NCBI GenBank assembly: GCA_964275345.1 | Contig: CAXYBK010000003.1 | Location: 620,001 to 684,000 of the forward strand | Direction of reading: 5' to 3' | Source of the DNA: MED-G78 sp964275345 | Lineage (GTDB): Bacteria > Pseudomonadota > Gammaproteobacteria > Magnimaribacterales > D2472 | DNA length: 64,000 bases | Shown: piece by piece, positions 24,173 through 32,557 of the stretch | Position numbering within the stretch: the stretch's first letter is position 1 | How the letters are laid out: every line of letters starts with the position of its first letter | Notes under the pieces: generated by a model | The model's database searches: none | Seen by the model: only the letters and a program-made list of their open reading frames with translations | Told to the model about the DNA's origin: nothing | Translations under genes and position numbers: made by a program

Positions 24173-24891
24173 TGAATAAAATAAATGAAATAACTACTGG
24201 AAAAGCTAAATCTTTATATACAACAGATTCAGCCAATCAATTAATAATGCACTTTAGGGATGACACTTCTGCTTTTGATGGTAAGAAAAAAGAAGCGCTT
24301 CTTGGAAAAGGCTCTGTTAACAACCAATTTAATGCATTCATCATGGACCATCTTGAGACTAAAGGCATTGAAACACATCACATAGAAGTTTTAAATTCAA
24401 CTGATTCATTAGTTCATAAATTAGAAATGTTTCCTATTGAGTGCGTTGTTCGAAATAGAGCAACGGGATCTATTTGTAGGAGATTGGGAACAGAAGATGG
24501 CTTAATTCTTGAAGCTCCCTTATTTGAATTCTTTTTAAAAAATGATGATCTTGGAGATCCATTAATTACTGATGAGCATATTTTATCTTTTGGTTGGGCC
24601 GAAGCAGGGCACATTAAAGAAATGAAAGAAGTAACTTTAAAAATTAATACAATACTATCAGAACTCTTTTTAAGTAGTAACTTGATCTTAGTTGATTTTA
24701 AAGTTGAATTTGGAATATGTGATGGAAAACTTCTACTTGCTGATGAATTTACTCCAGATGGATGTAGGCTGTGGGATACCGAAACTCTAGCAAAAATGGA
24801 TAAAGATAGATTTAGACAAGGTCTAGGAGATGTTGTTGAATCCTATCACCAAGTTGCAGACAGGTTAGGCATGAATATTAAACTTGACTAA
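24172..24891 (+). CDS. purC: SAICAR synthetase
   Basis: PurC joins aspartate to CAIR in purine synthesis. The 239-residue protein shows GKAKSLYTTD, FRDDTSAFDGKKK (ATP/Mg site), CVVRNRATGSICRR and LADEFTPDGCRLWD, all standard for the family, and has the usual length (237 in E. coli). It overlaps the bamC stop by one base. Its last codons contain the -35 hexamer and most of the IscR site of the following iscR promoter, an extreme form of compaction. Confidence 0.98.
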   Translation: MNKINEITTGKAKSLYTTDSANQLIMHFRDDTSAFDGKKKEALLGKGSVNNQFNAFIMDHLETKGIETHHIEVLNSTDSLVHKLEMFPIECVVRNRATGSICRRLGTEDGLILEAPLFEFFLKNDDLGDPLITDEHILSFGWAEAGHIKEMKEVTLKINTILSELFLSSNLILVDFKVEFGICDGKLLLADEFTPDGCRLWDTETLAKMDKDRFRQGLGDVVESYHQVADRLGMNIKLD

Positions 24892-24904
24892 ATAAGTCAG
24901 GTAT
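24880..24904 (+). promoter_or_regulatory. IscR type 1 binding site
   Basis: The 25-base site matches the E. coli type 1 consensus ATASYYGACTRWWWYAGTCRRSTAT at 23 of 25 positions, including GACT, the AT centre and AGTC. It covers the -35 hexamer and spacer of the iscR promoter and so should mediate repression by [2Fe-2S]-IscR. Confidence 0.82.
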
Positions 24905-24911
24905 TTATAAT
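24884..24911 (+). promoter_or_regulatory. iscR promoter
   Basis: TTGACT (24884-24889), a 16-base spacer and TATAAT (24906-24911) make a near-perfect sigma-70 promoter. The start is expected at about 24917-24919, that is, on or next to the GTG start codon of iscR, so the message may be leaderless. Confidence 0.82.
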
Positions 24912-24917
24912 TGGCGC

Positions 24918-25349
24918 GTGAAACTCACCACCAGAAGCAAATATGCTGTAAATGCGCTAACCGAACTCTGTACACTTCAGAATGACGGACCAGTAGCACT
25001 TTCAGATATATCCATCCGTCAAAATATTGAAATAACATATCTTGAGCAGTTGTTTAGAAAGCTAAGAATTGCTGGAATTGTAGAAAGTGTCAGAGGTAGA
25101 AAAGGTGGCTATGTTTATGCTAAAGACCCATTATTAGTGTCTATAAAAGATATTATGGATGCAGTTGACGAGGATTTAGATGCAACAAGCTGCAATGGCT
25201 CCTCATCATGTCATCATGGTCAAAAATGTAATGCTCATAATTTATGGAGTGAGTTAAATGAAGTTGTTGATTCATTTTTAAGCAATGTAACAATTTCACA
25301 TTTAACACAAAATGATAATACTAATATTCAAGTTAAGGAGATAATTTGA
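24918..25349 (+). CDS. iscR: Fe-S cluster regulator IscR
   Basis: IscR is an Rrf2-family repressor that senses [2Fe-2S] supply. The winged helix (RSKYAVNALTEL ... YLEQLFRKLRIAGIVESVRG, then RKGGYVYAKD) is followed by the ligand set Cys92, Cys98, Cys104 and His107, the same positions as in E. coli. GTG 24918 is the only start giving the conserved KLTTRSKYAV N-terminus. It has no ribosome binding site and falls at the predicted transcription start. It heads the isc operon and overlaps iscS by one base. Autorepression through the upstream type 1 site is expected. Confidence 0.96.
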   Translation: MKLTTRSKYAVNALTELCTLQNDGPVALSDISIRQNIEITYLEQLFRKLRIAGIVESVRGRKGGYVYAKDPLLVSIKDIMDAVDEDLDATSCNGSSSCHHGQKCNAHNLWSELNEVVDSFLSNVTISHLTQNDNTNIQVKEII

Positions 25350-26575
25350 TGAAAGCAGTAAATGAACCAACAATATATCTAGATTATGCCTCTACAACCC
25401 CAGTAGATCCAAGGGTTGCAAGTAAAATGATGGAATATCTTACTCCTAAGGGAGAGTTTGGAAATCCAGCTTCGAGGTCTCATCGGTATGGATGGGCTGC
25501 AGATGAAGCTGTGGAGGAAGCGAGATCTCATGTTGCAAATCTTGTTAATTGTGATCCAAGAGAGATAGTTTGGACTTCTGGTGCTACTGAAGCAGATAAC
25601 TTAGCGATTAAAGGAGTAGCAAGATTTTATAAGTCTAAAGGTAATCATATTATTACCTCTAAGATTGAGCATAAAGCAGTCTTAGACCCATGCAGGCAGC
25701 TTGAGAGAGAAGGGTTTGAAGTTACCTACTTAGATCCTGATGAAGGAGGTATTATTTCTCCTGAAGCTATAAAAGATGCACTGCAAGAGAATACTATTTT
25801 GATATCAGTAATGCATATTAATAATGAACTTGGAACTCTTAATGATTTAGAGGCTATTGGAACTATTGCTAGAAACCATGGAGCGTTCTTTCATGTAGAT
25901 GCTGCCCAAAGTACAGGAAAAGTAGAAATAGATTTGTCTAATTTGCCTGTTGATTTGATGTCATTTTCTGCTCATAAAACTTATGGTCCAAAAGGCATAG
26001 GAGCTTTATATGTAAGAAGAAAGCCTAGAGTAAGAATTGAAGCTCTTATTCATGGCGGTGGGCACGAAAGAGGTATGAGATCAGGAACTCTTCCAACTCA
26101 TCAAATTGTTGGTATGGGTGAGGCATTTAGAATAGCCCAAGAGGAAATGGATAGTGACCTAGAAAAAATTAAGAATTTTCATGAAACCTTTTTAAAGGAG
26201 GCCATGAAAATAGAGCATGCATATATTAATGGCGATGTTAATAATAAGGTCCCAAATATTCTTAATATTAGCTTTAATTTTGTCGAAGGTGAGTCTCTTA
26301 TAATGGGTTTAAAAGATATTGCCGTTTCTTCAGGATCAGCATGCACCTCGGCAAGCCTTGAACCTTCATATGTTTTAAGGGCACTGGGAAGAAAAGATGA
26401 ATTGGCTCATAGTTCTATTAGGTTTTCATTTGGAAGATTTACAGAAGAAGCTGAAGTACAAAGAACAATAGAGATTTTGGGCAATGTAGTTGAAAGACTA
26501 AGGGAATTATCTCCTCTATGGGAAATGCATTTAGATGGCATAGATCTTGATGCAGTAGAGTGGGATACACATTAA
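25349..26575 (+). CDS. iscS: cysteine desulfurase IscS
   Basis: IscS is the pyridoxal-phosphate enzyme that supplies sulfur for Fe-S clusters and tRNA thiolation. The 408-residue sequence has the PLP lysine in SFSAHKTYGPKGIGAL, the HVDAAQSTGK motif and the persulfide cysteine loop SSGSACTSASLEPSYVLRALG. I use ATG 25349, eight bases after AAGGAG, overlapping the iscR stop (TGATG); an in-frame TTG one codon earlier is the alternative. The second gene of iscRSUA. Confidence 0.98.
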   Translation: MKAVNEPTIYLDYASTTPVDPRVASKMMEYLTPKGEFGNPASRSHRYGWAADEAVEEARSHVANLVNCDPREIVWTSGATEADNLAIKGVARFYKSKGNHIITSKIEHKAVLDPCRQLEREGFEVTYLDPDEGGIISPEAIKDALQENTILISVMHINNELGTLNDLEAIGTIARNHGAFFHVDAAQSTGKVEIDLSNLPVDLMSFSAHKTYGPKGIGALYVRRKPRVRIEALIHGGGHERGMRSGTLPTHQIVGMGEAFRIAQEEMDSDLEKIKNFHETFLKEAMKIEHAYINGDVNNKVPNILNISFNFVEGESLIMGLKDIAVSSGSACTSASLEPSYVLRALGRKDELAHSSIRFSFGRFTEEAEVQRTIEILGNVVERLRELSPLWEMHLDGIDLDAVEWDTH

Positions 26576-26595
26576 AATACGTATAGGAGTATAAA

Positions 26596-27000
26596 ATGGC
26601 ATATAGCAAAAAAGTAGTAGATAAGTTTGAGAATACTTTAAATAATCCTCAGGCATTCAAAGTTGGAAAATTTGATCCAAAAGAAGTTAATGTAGGAACG
26701 GGAATGGTTGGAGCGCCTGCATGTGGTGACGTGATGAAACTTCAAATAAAATGTGAGCAAAAGGGTAATACGCATATTATTAAAGATGTTAAGTTTAAAA
26801 CTTATGGTTGCGGATCAGCCATTGCATCATCAAGCGAATTAGTTGAAATGCTTATAGGAATGACTTTAGAGGAAGCAAAAGAAATTAAAAATAAAGAAAT
26901 AGTTGATGCTTTAGAGTTACCACCAATAAAAATTCATTGTTCAGTATTAGCTGAAGATTCTATTAAACAAGCAATTCAAGATTTTGAATCAAAACAATAA
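26596..27000 (+). CDS. iscU: Fe-S scaffold IscU
   Basis: IscU is the scaffold on which clusters are assembled. The three ligand cysteines are Cys43 (GAPACGD), Cys72 (YGCGSAIASS) and Cys115 (IHCSVLAEDSI). The chaperone-recognition motif LPPVK of E. coli IscU is kept as LPPIK at 108-112, although hscA and hscB are not in this operon. Length is 134 residues (128 in E. coli). The gene follows iscS by 20 bases with AGGAG before the ATG. Confidence 0.98.
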   Translation: MAYSKKVVDKFENTLNNPQAFKVGKFDPKEVNVGTGMVGAPACGDVMKLQIKCEQKGNTHIIKDVKFKTYGCGSAIASSSELVEMLIGMTLEEAKEIKNKEIVDALELPPIKIHCSVLAEDSIKQAIQDFESKQ

Positions 27001-27009
27001 ATTATTTAG

Positions 27010-27351
27010 ATGGAAATTTTTAAGTCAACTGAACTAAACTTCTCTGATAAGGCCATAGAGCATTTTACTAAGAGTCTAGACAAAAGAGGAAATGGTCTTG
27101 GTATCCAAATAGGAGTTAGAAAAGCAGGCTGCTCAGGATATGAGTACTTTTTTGATTTTGTTGATGAGATTAAACCAGATCATAAAATCTTTAAAAAAAA
27201 TAATTGTAAAATTTTTGTAGATCAACAAAGTCTCTCTTTTTTAAAAGGCACTTTAGTAGATTATTCTGAAGATGGCTTAAACAAAGGAATTAAGTTTGAA
27301 AACCCTAACGCAAAAGCTGTTTGCGGTTGTGGGGAAAGTTTCACCATATAA
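27010..27351 (+). CDS. iscA: Fe-S carrier IscA
   Basis: An A-type cluster carrier of 113 residues. The three conserved cysteines are in RKAGCSGYEYFFDF and the C-terminal AVCGCGESF. ISC operon position, between iscU and fdx, points to IscA rather than ErpA or SufA. It is separated from iscU by nine bases and from fdx by three. Confidence 0.94.
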   Translation: MEIFKSTELNFSDKAIEHFTKSLDKRGNGLGIQIGVRKAGCSGYEYFFDFVDEIKPDHKIFKKNNCKIFVDQQSLSFLKGTLVDYSEDGLNKGIKFENPNAKAVCGCGESFTI

Positions 27352-27354
27352 GCT

Positions 27355-27696
27355 ATGGCAAAAATAAAAATTTGGCCTCATGAGGAGCTTTGTCCTAATG
27401 GTGCAAATATCGAAAGTTTGCCAGATGAAACTATCTGCGAAGCTGCATTAAGAGAAGGAATTAAAATAGAGCATGCCTGTGAGATGTCCTGCGCTTGTAC
27501 AACTTGTCATTGCATTATTAGAAAGGGTTTTGATAGTCTAGATGATGCAAGTGATATAGAGGAAGATATGTTAGATAAAGCATGGGGCCTTGAACAGACA
27601 TCAAGACTAAGCTGCCAAGCAATACCACCAGTAGATGAAGAAATAGAAATTGAACTGCCCAAGTACAATATTAATATGGTTTCAGAGGACCACTGA
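27355..27696 (+). CDS. fdx: ISC [2Fe-2S] ferredoxin
   Basis: An adrenodoxin-type ferredoxin of 113 residues that supplies electrons for cluster assembly. The cluster ligands are in CEMSCACTTCHCIIRKG and the distant SRLSCQA, nearly the same as E. coli Fdx, as is the DKAWGLE segment. It directly follows iscA. In E. coli hscB and hscA lie between these two genes. The stop overlaps iscX by one base. Confidence 0.97.
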   Translation: MAKIKIWPHEELCPNGANIESLPDETICEAALREGIKIEHACEMSCACTTCHCIIRKGFDSLDDASDIEEDMLDKAWGLEQTSRLSCQAIPPVDEEIEIELPKYNINMVSEDH

Positions 27697-27899
27697 TGAT
27701 TGAACTAGATTGGCTTGATATAAATGATATAGCTATAGAGCTCTATGATAATTTTCCTGATATCGATCCTCAGTGGATTAGTTTTCCAGATCTTCATAGA
27801 AAAGTATGCGAATTAGAGGGTTTTAATGGAGATCCAGCTAAATCAAATGAACAAATTCTTGAAGCTATTCAGATGACATGGATAGAAGAATTTAAATAA
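27696..27899 (+). CDS. iscX: ISC-associated protein IscX
   Basis: A 67-residue acidic protein (LDWLDINDIAIELYDNFPD, then DLHRKVCELEGFNGDP) matching IscX/YfhJ, which binds IscS and iron and adjusts assembly. It is the last gene of the isc operon, as in E. coli. The overlap with fdx is one base. A TATAAT at 27906-27911 just after its stop may serve ndk. Confidence 0.94.
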   Translation: MIELDWLDINDIAIELYDNFPDIDPQWISFPDLHRKVCELEGFNGDPAKSNEQILEAIQMTWIEEFK

Positions 27900-27937
27900 G
27901 TCTCCTATAATAGCGAAAATTTTTAATAAGGATTAAT

Positions 27938-28363
27938 ATGACTATACAAAGAACACTTTCGATAATTAAGCCAGATGCTGTATCTAAAAATGTAATTGGT
28001 AAAATTTTATCAAGATTTGAAGATAATGGACTAAAGATAATAGCAGGTAAATTAATATCTTTATCTGATGATATGGCATCAGGATTTTATGCTGAACATC
28101 AAGGCAGACCTTTCTTTCCAGCACTAATAGAATTCATGACCTCTGGTCCAGTATTTGTTCAAGTCTTGGAAGGTGAAGATGCAGTTATGAAAAACAGAGA
28201 GTTAATGGGAAGCACAAATCCTGCAGAAGCATCTCCTGGAACAATAAGGGCAGATTTTGCAAAGAGCATTGATGCTAATGCTGTTCATGGATCAGATTCA
28301 CCAGAAAGTGCTGAACGAGAAATTAATTACTTTTTTAAGATAGAAGACATTACTTCAAATTAA
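27938..28363 (+). CDS. ndk: nucleoside diphosphate kinase
   Basis: Ndk transfers the terminal phosphate between nucleoside triphosphates and diphosphates. The 141-residue protein opens with RTLSIIKPDAV, has the Kpn-loop region and carries the active-site histidine in NAVHGSDSPESAEREI. Length is normal. AAGGA precedes the ATG. The order iscX-ndk-rlmN is the one seen in pseudomonads. Confidence 0.98.
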   Translation: MTIQRTLSIIKPDAVSKNVIGKILSRFEDNGLKIIAGKLISLSDDMASGFYAEHQGRPFFPALIEFMTSGPVFVQVLEGEDAVMKNRELMGSTNPAEASPGTIRADFAKSIDANAVHGSDSPESAEREINYFFKIEDITSN

Positions 28364-28365
28364 TT

Positions 28366-29448
28366 TTGCAAAATAAAACTAATCTATTAGGCTATTCTCA
28401 AAAATCTTTAGAAGTTTTTTTTAAAGATATTGATGAGCCATCTTTTAGAGCCAAGCAGTTATTAAAATGGGTACATCAAAAAGGTGAATTAGATTTTGGT
28501 GTGATGACCGACTTTAATAAAACTCTGAGAGAAAGATTAAAAAATATAGCTATTCTCAAAACACCAACTGTTAAAAGTGTTCTTACATCTGAAGAAGGCA
28601 CTAAAAAATATTTAGTTGAGTTAGATTCAGGTTCTTCTGTTGAGATGGTAAGGATTCCTGAAAAGAAAAGAATGACACTATGTATATCTTCCCAGGCAGG
28701 ATGTGCACTTCAGTGCACTTTTTGCGCCACTGGAGCACAGGGATTTGATCAAAATCTGACTTCTGATGAAATAATAGGTCAAGTTTGGCTTGCTAACTTT
28801 TATGATAGAGAGGAATCCCCAATAACTAATGTTGTTTTTATGGGCATGGGTGAGCCGCTACTGAATTTTAATCCTGTGATGGAGTCTGTTGAGATTATGC
28901 GTAATCAAATAGCTTACTGCCTTTCAAGAAAGAGAATAACTATCAGTACATCAGGAATAGTTCCTCAGATAAATAAATTAGCTGACCTTACAGATGTCTC
29001 TTTAGCAATTTCTTTGCATGCAGCTGAAAATGAATTAAGAGATATTATTGTTCCGATTAATAAAAAATATCCTATTAAAGAATTACTTAACTCTTGTAAA
29101 AATTATCTGTCCAAACAAACTGGTAAAAGAAATGTAACTATTGAGTATATTTTAATAGATGGTATCAACGACTCACTTAAACATGCTGCAAGTCTCTCAA
29201 AAATCTTGTCAACTTTATCATGTAAAATTAACTTGATTCCATTTAACCCATTTGAAGGAAGTGATTACAAAAGATCATCAAATAAAAATATTTATGCATT
29301 TAAAAACTATATGGTCAACAAGGGCTATATCACAACCTGCAGAATAACAAGAGGTGATGCAATTGATGGGGCCTGTGGTCAACTTGTAGGAAATTTAAAA
29401 AAGACAATCAAAGGAAAAGGCGTTATTCAGCACACAAATATCCATTAG
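28366..29448 (+). CDS. rlmN: 23S rRNA/tRNA A2 methyltransferase RlmN
   Basis: RlmN is a radical-SAM enzyme that methylates C2 of A2503 in 23S rRNA and A37 of some tRNAs. The cluster motif is CALQCTFC (Cys113, Cys117, Cys120), and the GMGEPLLN and late CRITRGDAIDGACGQL motifs, with the second catalytic cysteine, are present. The TTG start at 28366 gives the expected NKTNLLG N-terminus; no clear ribosome binding site is seen and translation may be coupled to ndk, two bases before. Length 360 is normal. Confidence 0.97.
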   Translation: MQNKTNLLGYSQKSLEVFFKDIDEPSFRAKQLLKWVHQKGELDFGVMTDFNKTLRERLKNIAILKTPTVKSVLTSEEGTKKYLVELDSGSSVEMVRIPEKKRMTLCISSQAGCALQCTFCATGAQGFDQNLTSDEIIGQVWLANFYDREESPITNVVFMGMGEPLLNFNPVMESVEIMRNQIAYCLSRKRITISTSGIVPQINKLADLTDVSLAISLHAAENELRDIIVPINKKYPIKELLNSCKNYLSKQTGKRNVTIEYILIDGINDSLKHAASLSKILSTLSCKINLIPFNPFEGSDYKRSSNKNIYAFKNYMVNKGYITTCRITRGDAIDGACGQLVGNLKKTIKGKGVIQHTNIH

Positions 29449-29456
29449 AACTCAAG

Positions 29457-30200
29457 ATGGTAAAAGTAGTTAAATCAGAAAAAGTAGGGCAAAAGTTTAC
29501 AGAGGCCAGATCTAAACTTAATTTAAGCCTTGAAGATATATCCAAAAATATTCTTATTAATATTAAATATCTCGAAGCTATAGAGAAAGATGACTATTCG
29601 ATATTTCCAGCAAGAGCATTTGCACTAGCCTATTATAAAAAATATTCCAAATTCTTAGAAATTAAAGACATATTTCCTCTTAAGGAGTCAAAAAGTAGAG
29701 CAAGTAAAAAAGAAGGATCAATTAAAGCCTCTAGCATACGATTAGCAGAATTTGAAAAATTAATAAAAGATAACTTTTTTAAGATCATAATCTCTATAGC
29801 TTCGATTTTAATACTTTTAATAGTCCTCGCATTAAATTTAATTGACAATAACTCTCATACTTTAGATCAAAATAAATTAGAGGCTAGAGCAACGGATATT
29901 CTAGATATAAAAGAAGTAGAGAATTTACGAGACCCTTTAAAAGAACCATCTGATAATAAGAATTTATTATTAATATTTTCTGGGCCTTGTTGGGTTGAAA
30001 TATATACAGATAATGAAAAACCTTTGATCTATAAGTTATATAATAATAACGAGGTTTTAGAAATAGATATTAAAAAAAGCTTTACACTTGTCATAGGTAA
30101 TATTGATAACGTAAATGTTGACTACGCTGGCAAAAATATTAATCTCGTTGACAGCGCTAATGAACAAAAAGTGAGTACAACTACATTTAAAAATGAGTGA
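29457..30200 (+). CDS. rodZ: RodZ-like helix-turn-helix membrane protein
   Basis: RodZ links MreB to the cell-wall elongation machinery. The 247-residue protein has a cytoplasmic helix-turn-helix (VGQKFTEARSKLNLSLEDIS ... YLEAIEKDDYSIFPARAFAL), a transmembrane segment at about 105-127 (IIISIASILILLIVLAL) and a periplasmic beta domain (SGPCWVEIYTDNEKPLIYKL, DUF4115-like). It is shorter than E. coli RodZ (337) because the linker is short. The neighbours rlmN and ispG are canonical, but pilF, which often lies between rlmN and rodZ, is missing. It overlaps ispG by eight bases. Confidence 0.92.
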   Translation: MVKVVKSEKVGQKFTEARSKLNLSLEDISKNILINIKYLEAIEKDDYSIFPARAFALAYYKKYSKFLEIKDIFPLKESKSRASKKEGSIKASSIRLAEFEKLIKDNFFKIIISIASILILLIVLALNLIDNNSHTLDQNKLEARATDILDIKEVENLRDPLKEPSDNKNLLLIFSGPCWVEIYTDNEKPLIYKLYNNNEVLEIDIKKSFTLVIGNIDNVNVDYAGKNINLVDSANEQKVSTTTFKNE

Positions 30201-31290
30201 CTGGATTAAAAGAAAAAATACTAAAATAGTCAATGTTGGCGGGGTGCTTGTTGGTGGTAGAAATCCAATTGCAGTTCAATCAATGACAAATACTGATACC
30301 TGTGATGTTATCTCAACTGTTAATCAAATTAATGACCTTCAGGCTGCAGGAGCAGATATTGTCAGAGTTTCTGTTCCAGGTTTTGAAGAAGCTTCAGCAT
30401 TTAAAGAGATAAGAAAAGCAGTTAGCATTCCCTTGGTTGCAGATATTCACTTTGACTATAAAATTGCATTAGAAGTTGCTGACACTGCTGATTGCCTAAG
30501 AATTAATCCAGGTAATATTGGTAAAGAGGATAGGGTTAGAGAAGTTATTCAATCTGCAATTGATAATAATGTTCCTATAAGAGTTGGTGTTAATGCTGGT
30601 TCAATGGAAAAAGATCTTCAAAAGAAATATGGAGAACCAAATGCAGATGCTCTTGTAGAATCTGCGTTACGACATGTAGATATTTTAGATAAATTTAATT
30701 TTGAAAATTATAAAATGAGTTTAAAAGCTTCAAACATTGAAATGACCGTTGAAGCATACAGAAAAATATCAAAAATTATTGATCAACCGCTTCACTTAGG
30801 AATTACAGAGGCTGGAAGTTATAGAGCTGGGACTGTTAAATCATCTATAGGAGTAGGTATGCTTTTAACAGAAGGAATAGGTGACACAATTAGAATTTCA
30901 TTAGCTTCGGATCCAGTAGACGAAATAAAAGTTGGTTGGGACATACTTAAAAGTCTCAATATTCGTAGCAGAGGAGTCAAAATTATCGCTTGCCCAAGTT
31001 GCTCAAGACAAAATTTTAATGTAATTGAGGTTGTAAATGCTCTTGAAGAAAGATTTGAAGATATTTCTGATGACATAGAGATTGCTATTATAGGCTGCTA
31101 TGTTAACGGGCCAGGTGAATCCAAGGCAGCAGACATCGGTCTGACAGGAGCATCTCCAAAAAACTTACTTTATATTGATGGTGTTCCTGATAAAAAGATT
31201 GCCAGTGAGCATTTAATTGATGAACTTGAGCATCAGGTTAGAGAAAAGCTATCATCTAGAAATGATAGTAATGTTATTGTAAGGGGCTAA
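30193..31290 (+). CDS. ispG: HMBPP synthase IspG
   Basis: IspG (GcpE) makes (E)-4-hydroxy-3-methylbut-2-enyl diphosphate in the MEP isoprenoid pathway and needs a [4Fe-4S] cluster. The N-terminal TIM barrel begins with VGGVLVGGRNPIAVQSMTNT. The cluster ligands are in ACPSCSRQNFN and GCYVNGPGESKAADIG. Length 365 is normal for the short bacterial form. It directly abuts hisS. Its pathway partner ispH lies at 59 kb in the same window. Confidence 0.98.
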   Translation: MSDWIKRKNTKIVNVGGVLVGGRNPIAVQSMTNTDTCDVISTVNQINDLQAAGADIVRVSVPGFEEASAFKEIRKAVSIPLVADIHFDYKIALEVADTADCLRINPGNIGKEDRVREVIQSAIDNNVPIRVGVNAGSMEKDLQKKYGEPNADALVESALRHVDILDKFNFENYKMSLKASNIEMTVEAYRKISKIIDQPLHLGITEAGSYRAGTVKSSIGVGMLLTEGIGDTIRISLASDPVDEIKVGWDILKSLNIRSRGVKIIACPSCSRQNFNVIEVVNALEERFEDISDDIEIAIIGCYVNGPGESKAADIGLTGASPKNLLYIDGVPDKKIASEHLIDELEHQVREKLSSRNDSNVIVRG

Positions 31291-32535
31291 ATGGACAAAA
31301 TTAATTCATTAAGAGGTATGCCAGATTTTTATTCTGATGATTTGATCAGTTGGACCCCTGTTGAGAATAAGTTAGAGGAAGTCTTTAGGGCTTTTTCAAT
31401 TGGGGAAATAAGAACACCAATCTTGGAATACACAGATTTATTTAAAAGATCAGTTGGCGACACTTCAGATATTGTAAATAAAGAAATCTACTCTTTTGAC
31501 GATAGAAATGATCAAAGTATCAGTCTTCGACCAGAAGGAACAGCTGGTGTTATTCGTTCTGTGATTGAAAAGAAATTAGATCAACAGCAATCTAAGTTTT
31601 GGTATATGGGCCCAATGTTTAGATATGAGAGGCCTCAAAAGGGAAGATATAGGCAGTTTCATCAAGCAGGAGTTGAGTTTTTAGGCTATCAAGAGGGACA
31701 AGCGGACTTTGAACTAATAGCTTTAGTTTGCTCAATTATTAATGGCTTGGACATAAAAAATGCAAAATTAAAAATTAATCATCTGGGTGATAAAGATTCA
31801 AAAATTCAATTTGCAAGATCTTTAGTTACATTTTTAGAGCCATACAAAGATCAGATGGATGATAAAGATATAGAAAGACTTAGCAAAAATCCACTAAGGA
31901 TTTTAGATTCAAAAGATAAGAAGGTTCAGGAGATCCTAGAAAATGCACCTTCACTTACTGACTTTATTTCTGAATCTGCTAATTCACTTCTCGCTTCAAT
32001 TCAAAAAACATTTGCTGATCAATGCACAATAGAGATTGATAATAAACTTGTAAGAGGACTTGATTACTATACTGGTTTAGTTTTTGAGGCATGCTCTTCT
32101 GATTTAGGTGCTCAAGATGCTTTTATCGGAGGAGGAAGATACGATAATCTTGCAAAGGCTCTTGGAGGAAAAGATATGCCAGCAATAGGTCTTGCAGTAG
32201 GTTTAGAAAGACTGATATCAATTTCATCAGTTTTAAGGTGTGATGAAAAGAAGGTGATCTTTATAAGTTCTACTAGCAATATAACGCCGTTAGCATTTAA
32301 AATAGCGAACAAGTTAAGAAATGCTAACTCTAATATTTCATTAGATATGGATTTAACTGATAGCAGCATTAAAGCTAAGTTAAGAAGAGCTAATAAAACA
32401 AATGCGACTCATGCATTTATTTTTGGTGATGAAGAGATGAACAACAAAAGTATTATTGTTAAATCCCTCAGAGATGATAATGAACAAGTAAGTATGAGTA
32501 TTGATGAATGTATAGATTTCTTCAAAGAGATCTAA
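31291..32535 (+). CDS. hisS: histidyl-tRNA synthetase
   Basis: A class II synthetase of 414 residues charging tRNA-His. It shows RGMPDFYSDD, LRPEGTAGVIR, motif 2 (FRYERPQKGRYRQFHQAGVE), the histidine-binding GLDYYTGLVFEA and motif 3 (AIGLAVGLERL). The C-terminal anticodon-binding domain is complete. The start codon is the next base after the ispG stop. The order ispG-hisS-yfgM-bamB-der is conserved in gammaproteobacteria. Confidence 0.98.
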   Translation: MDKINSLRGMPDFYSDDLISWTPVENKLEEVFRAFSIGEIRTPILEYTDLFKRSVGDTSDIVNKEIYSFDDRNDQSISLRPEGTAGVIRSVIEKKLDQQQSKFWYMGPMFRYERPQKGRYRQFHQAGVEFLGYQEGQADFELIALVCSIINGLDIKNAKLKINHLGDKDSKIQFARSLVTFLEPYKDQMDDKDIERLSKNPLRILDSKDKKVQEILENAPSLTDFISESANSLLASIQKTFADQCTIEIDNKLVRGLDYYTGLVFEACSSDLGAQDAFIGGGRYDNLAKALGGKDMPAIGLAVGLERLISISSVLRCDEKKVIFISSTSNITPLAFKIANKLRNANSNISLDMDLTDSSIKAKLRRANKTNATHAFIFGDEEMNNKSIIVKSLRDDNEQVSMSIDECIDFFKEI

Positions 32536-32557
32536 TTAAAATATTAAGGATATAGTA

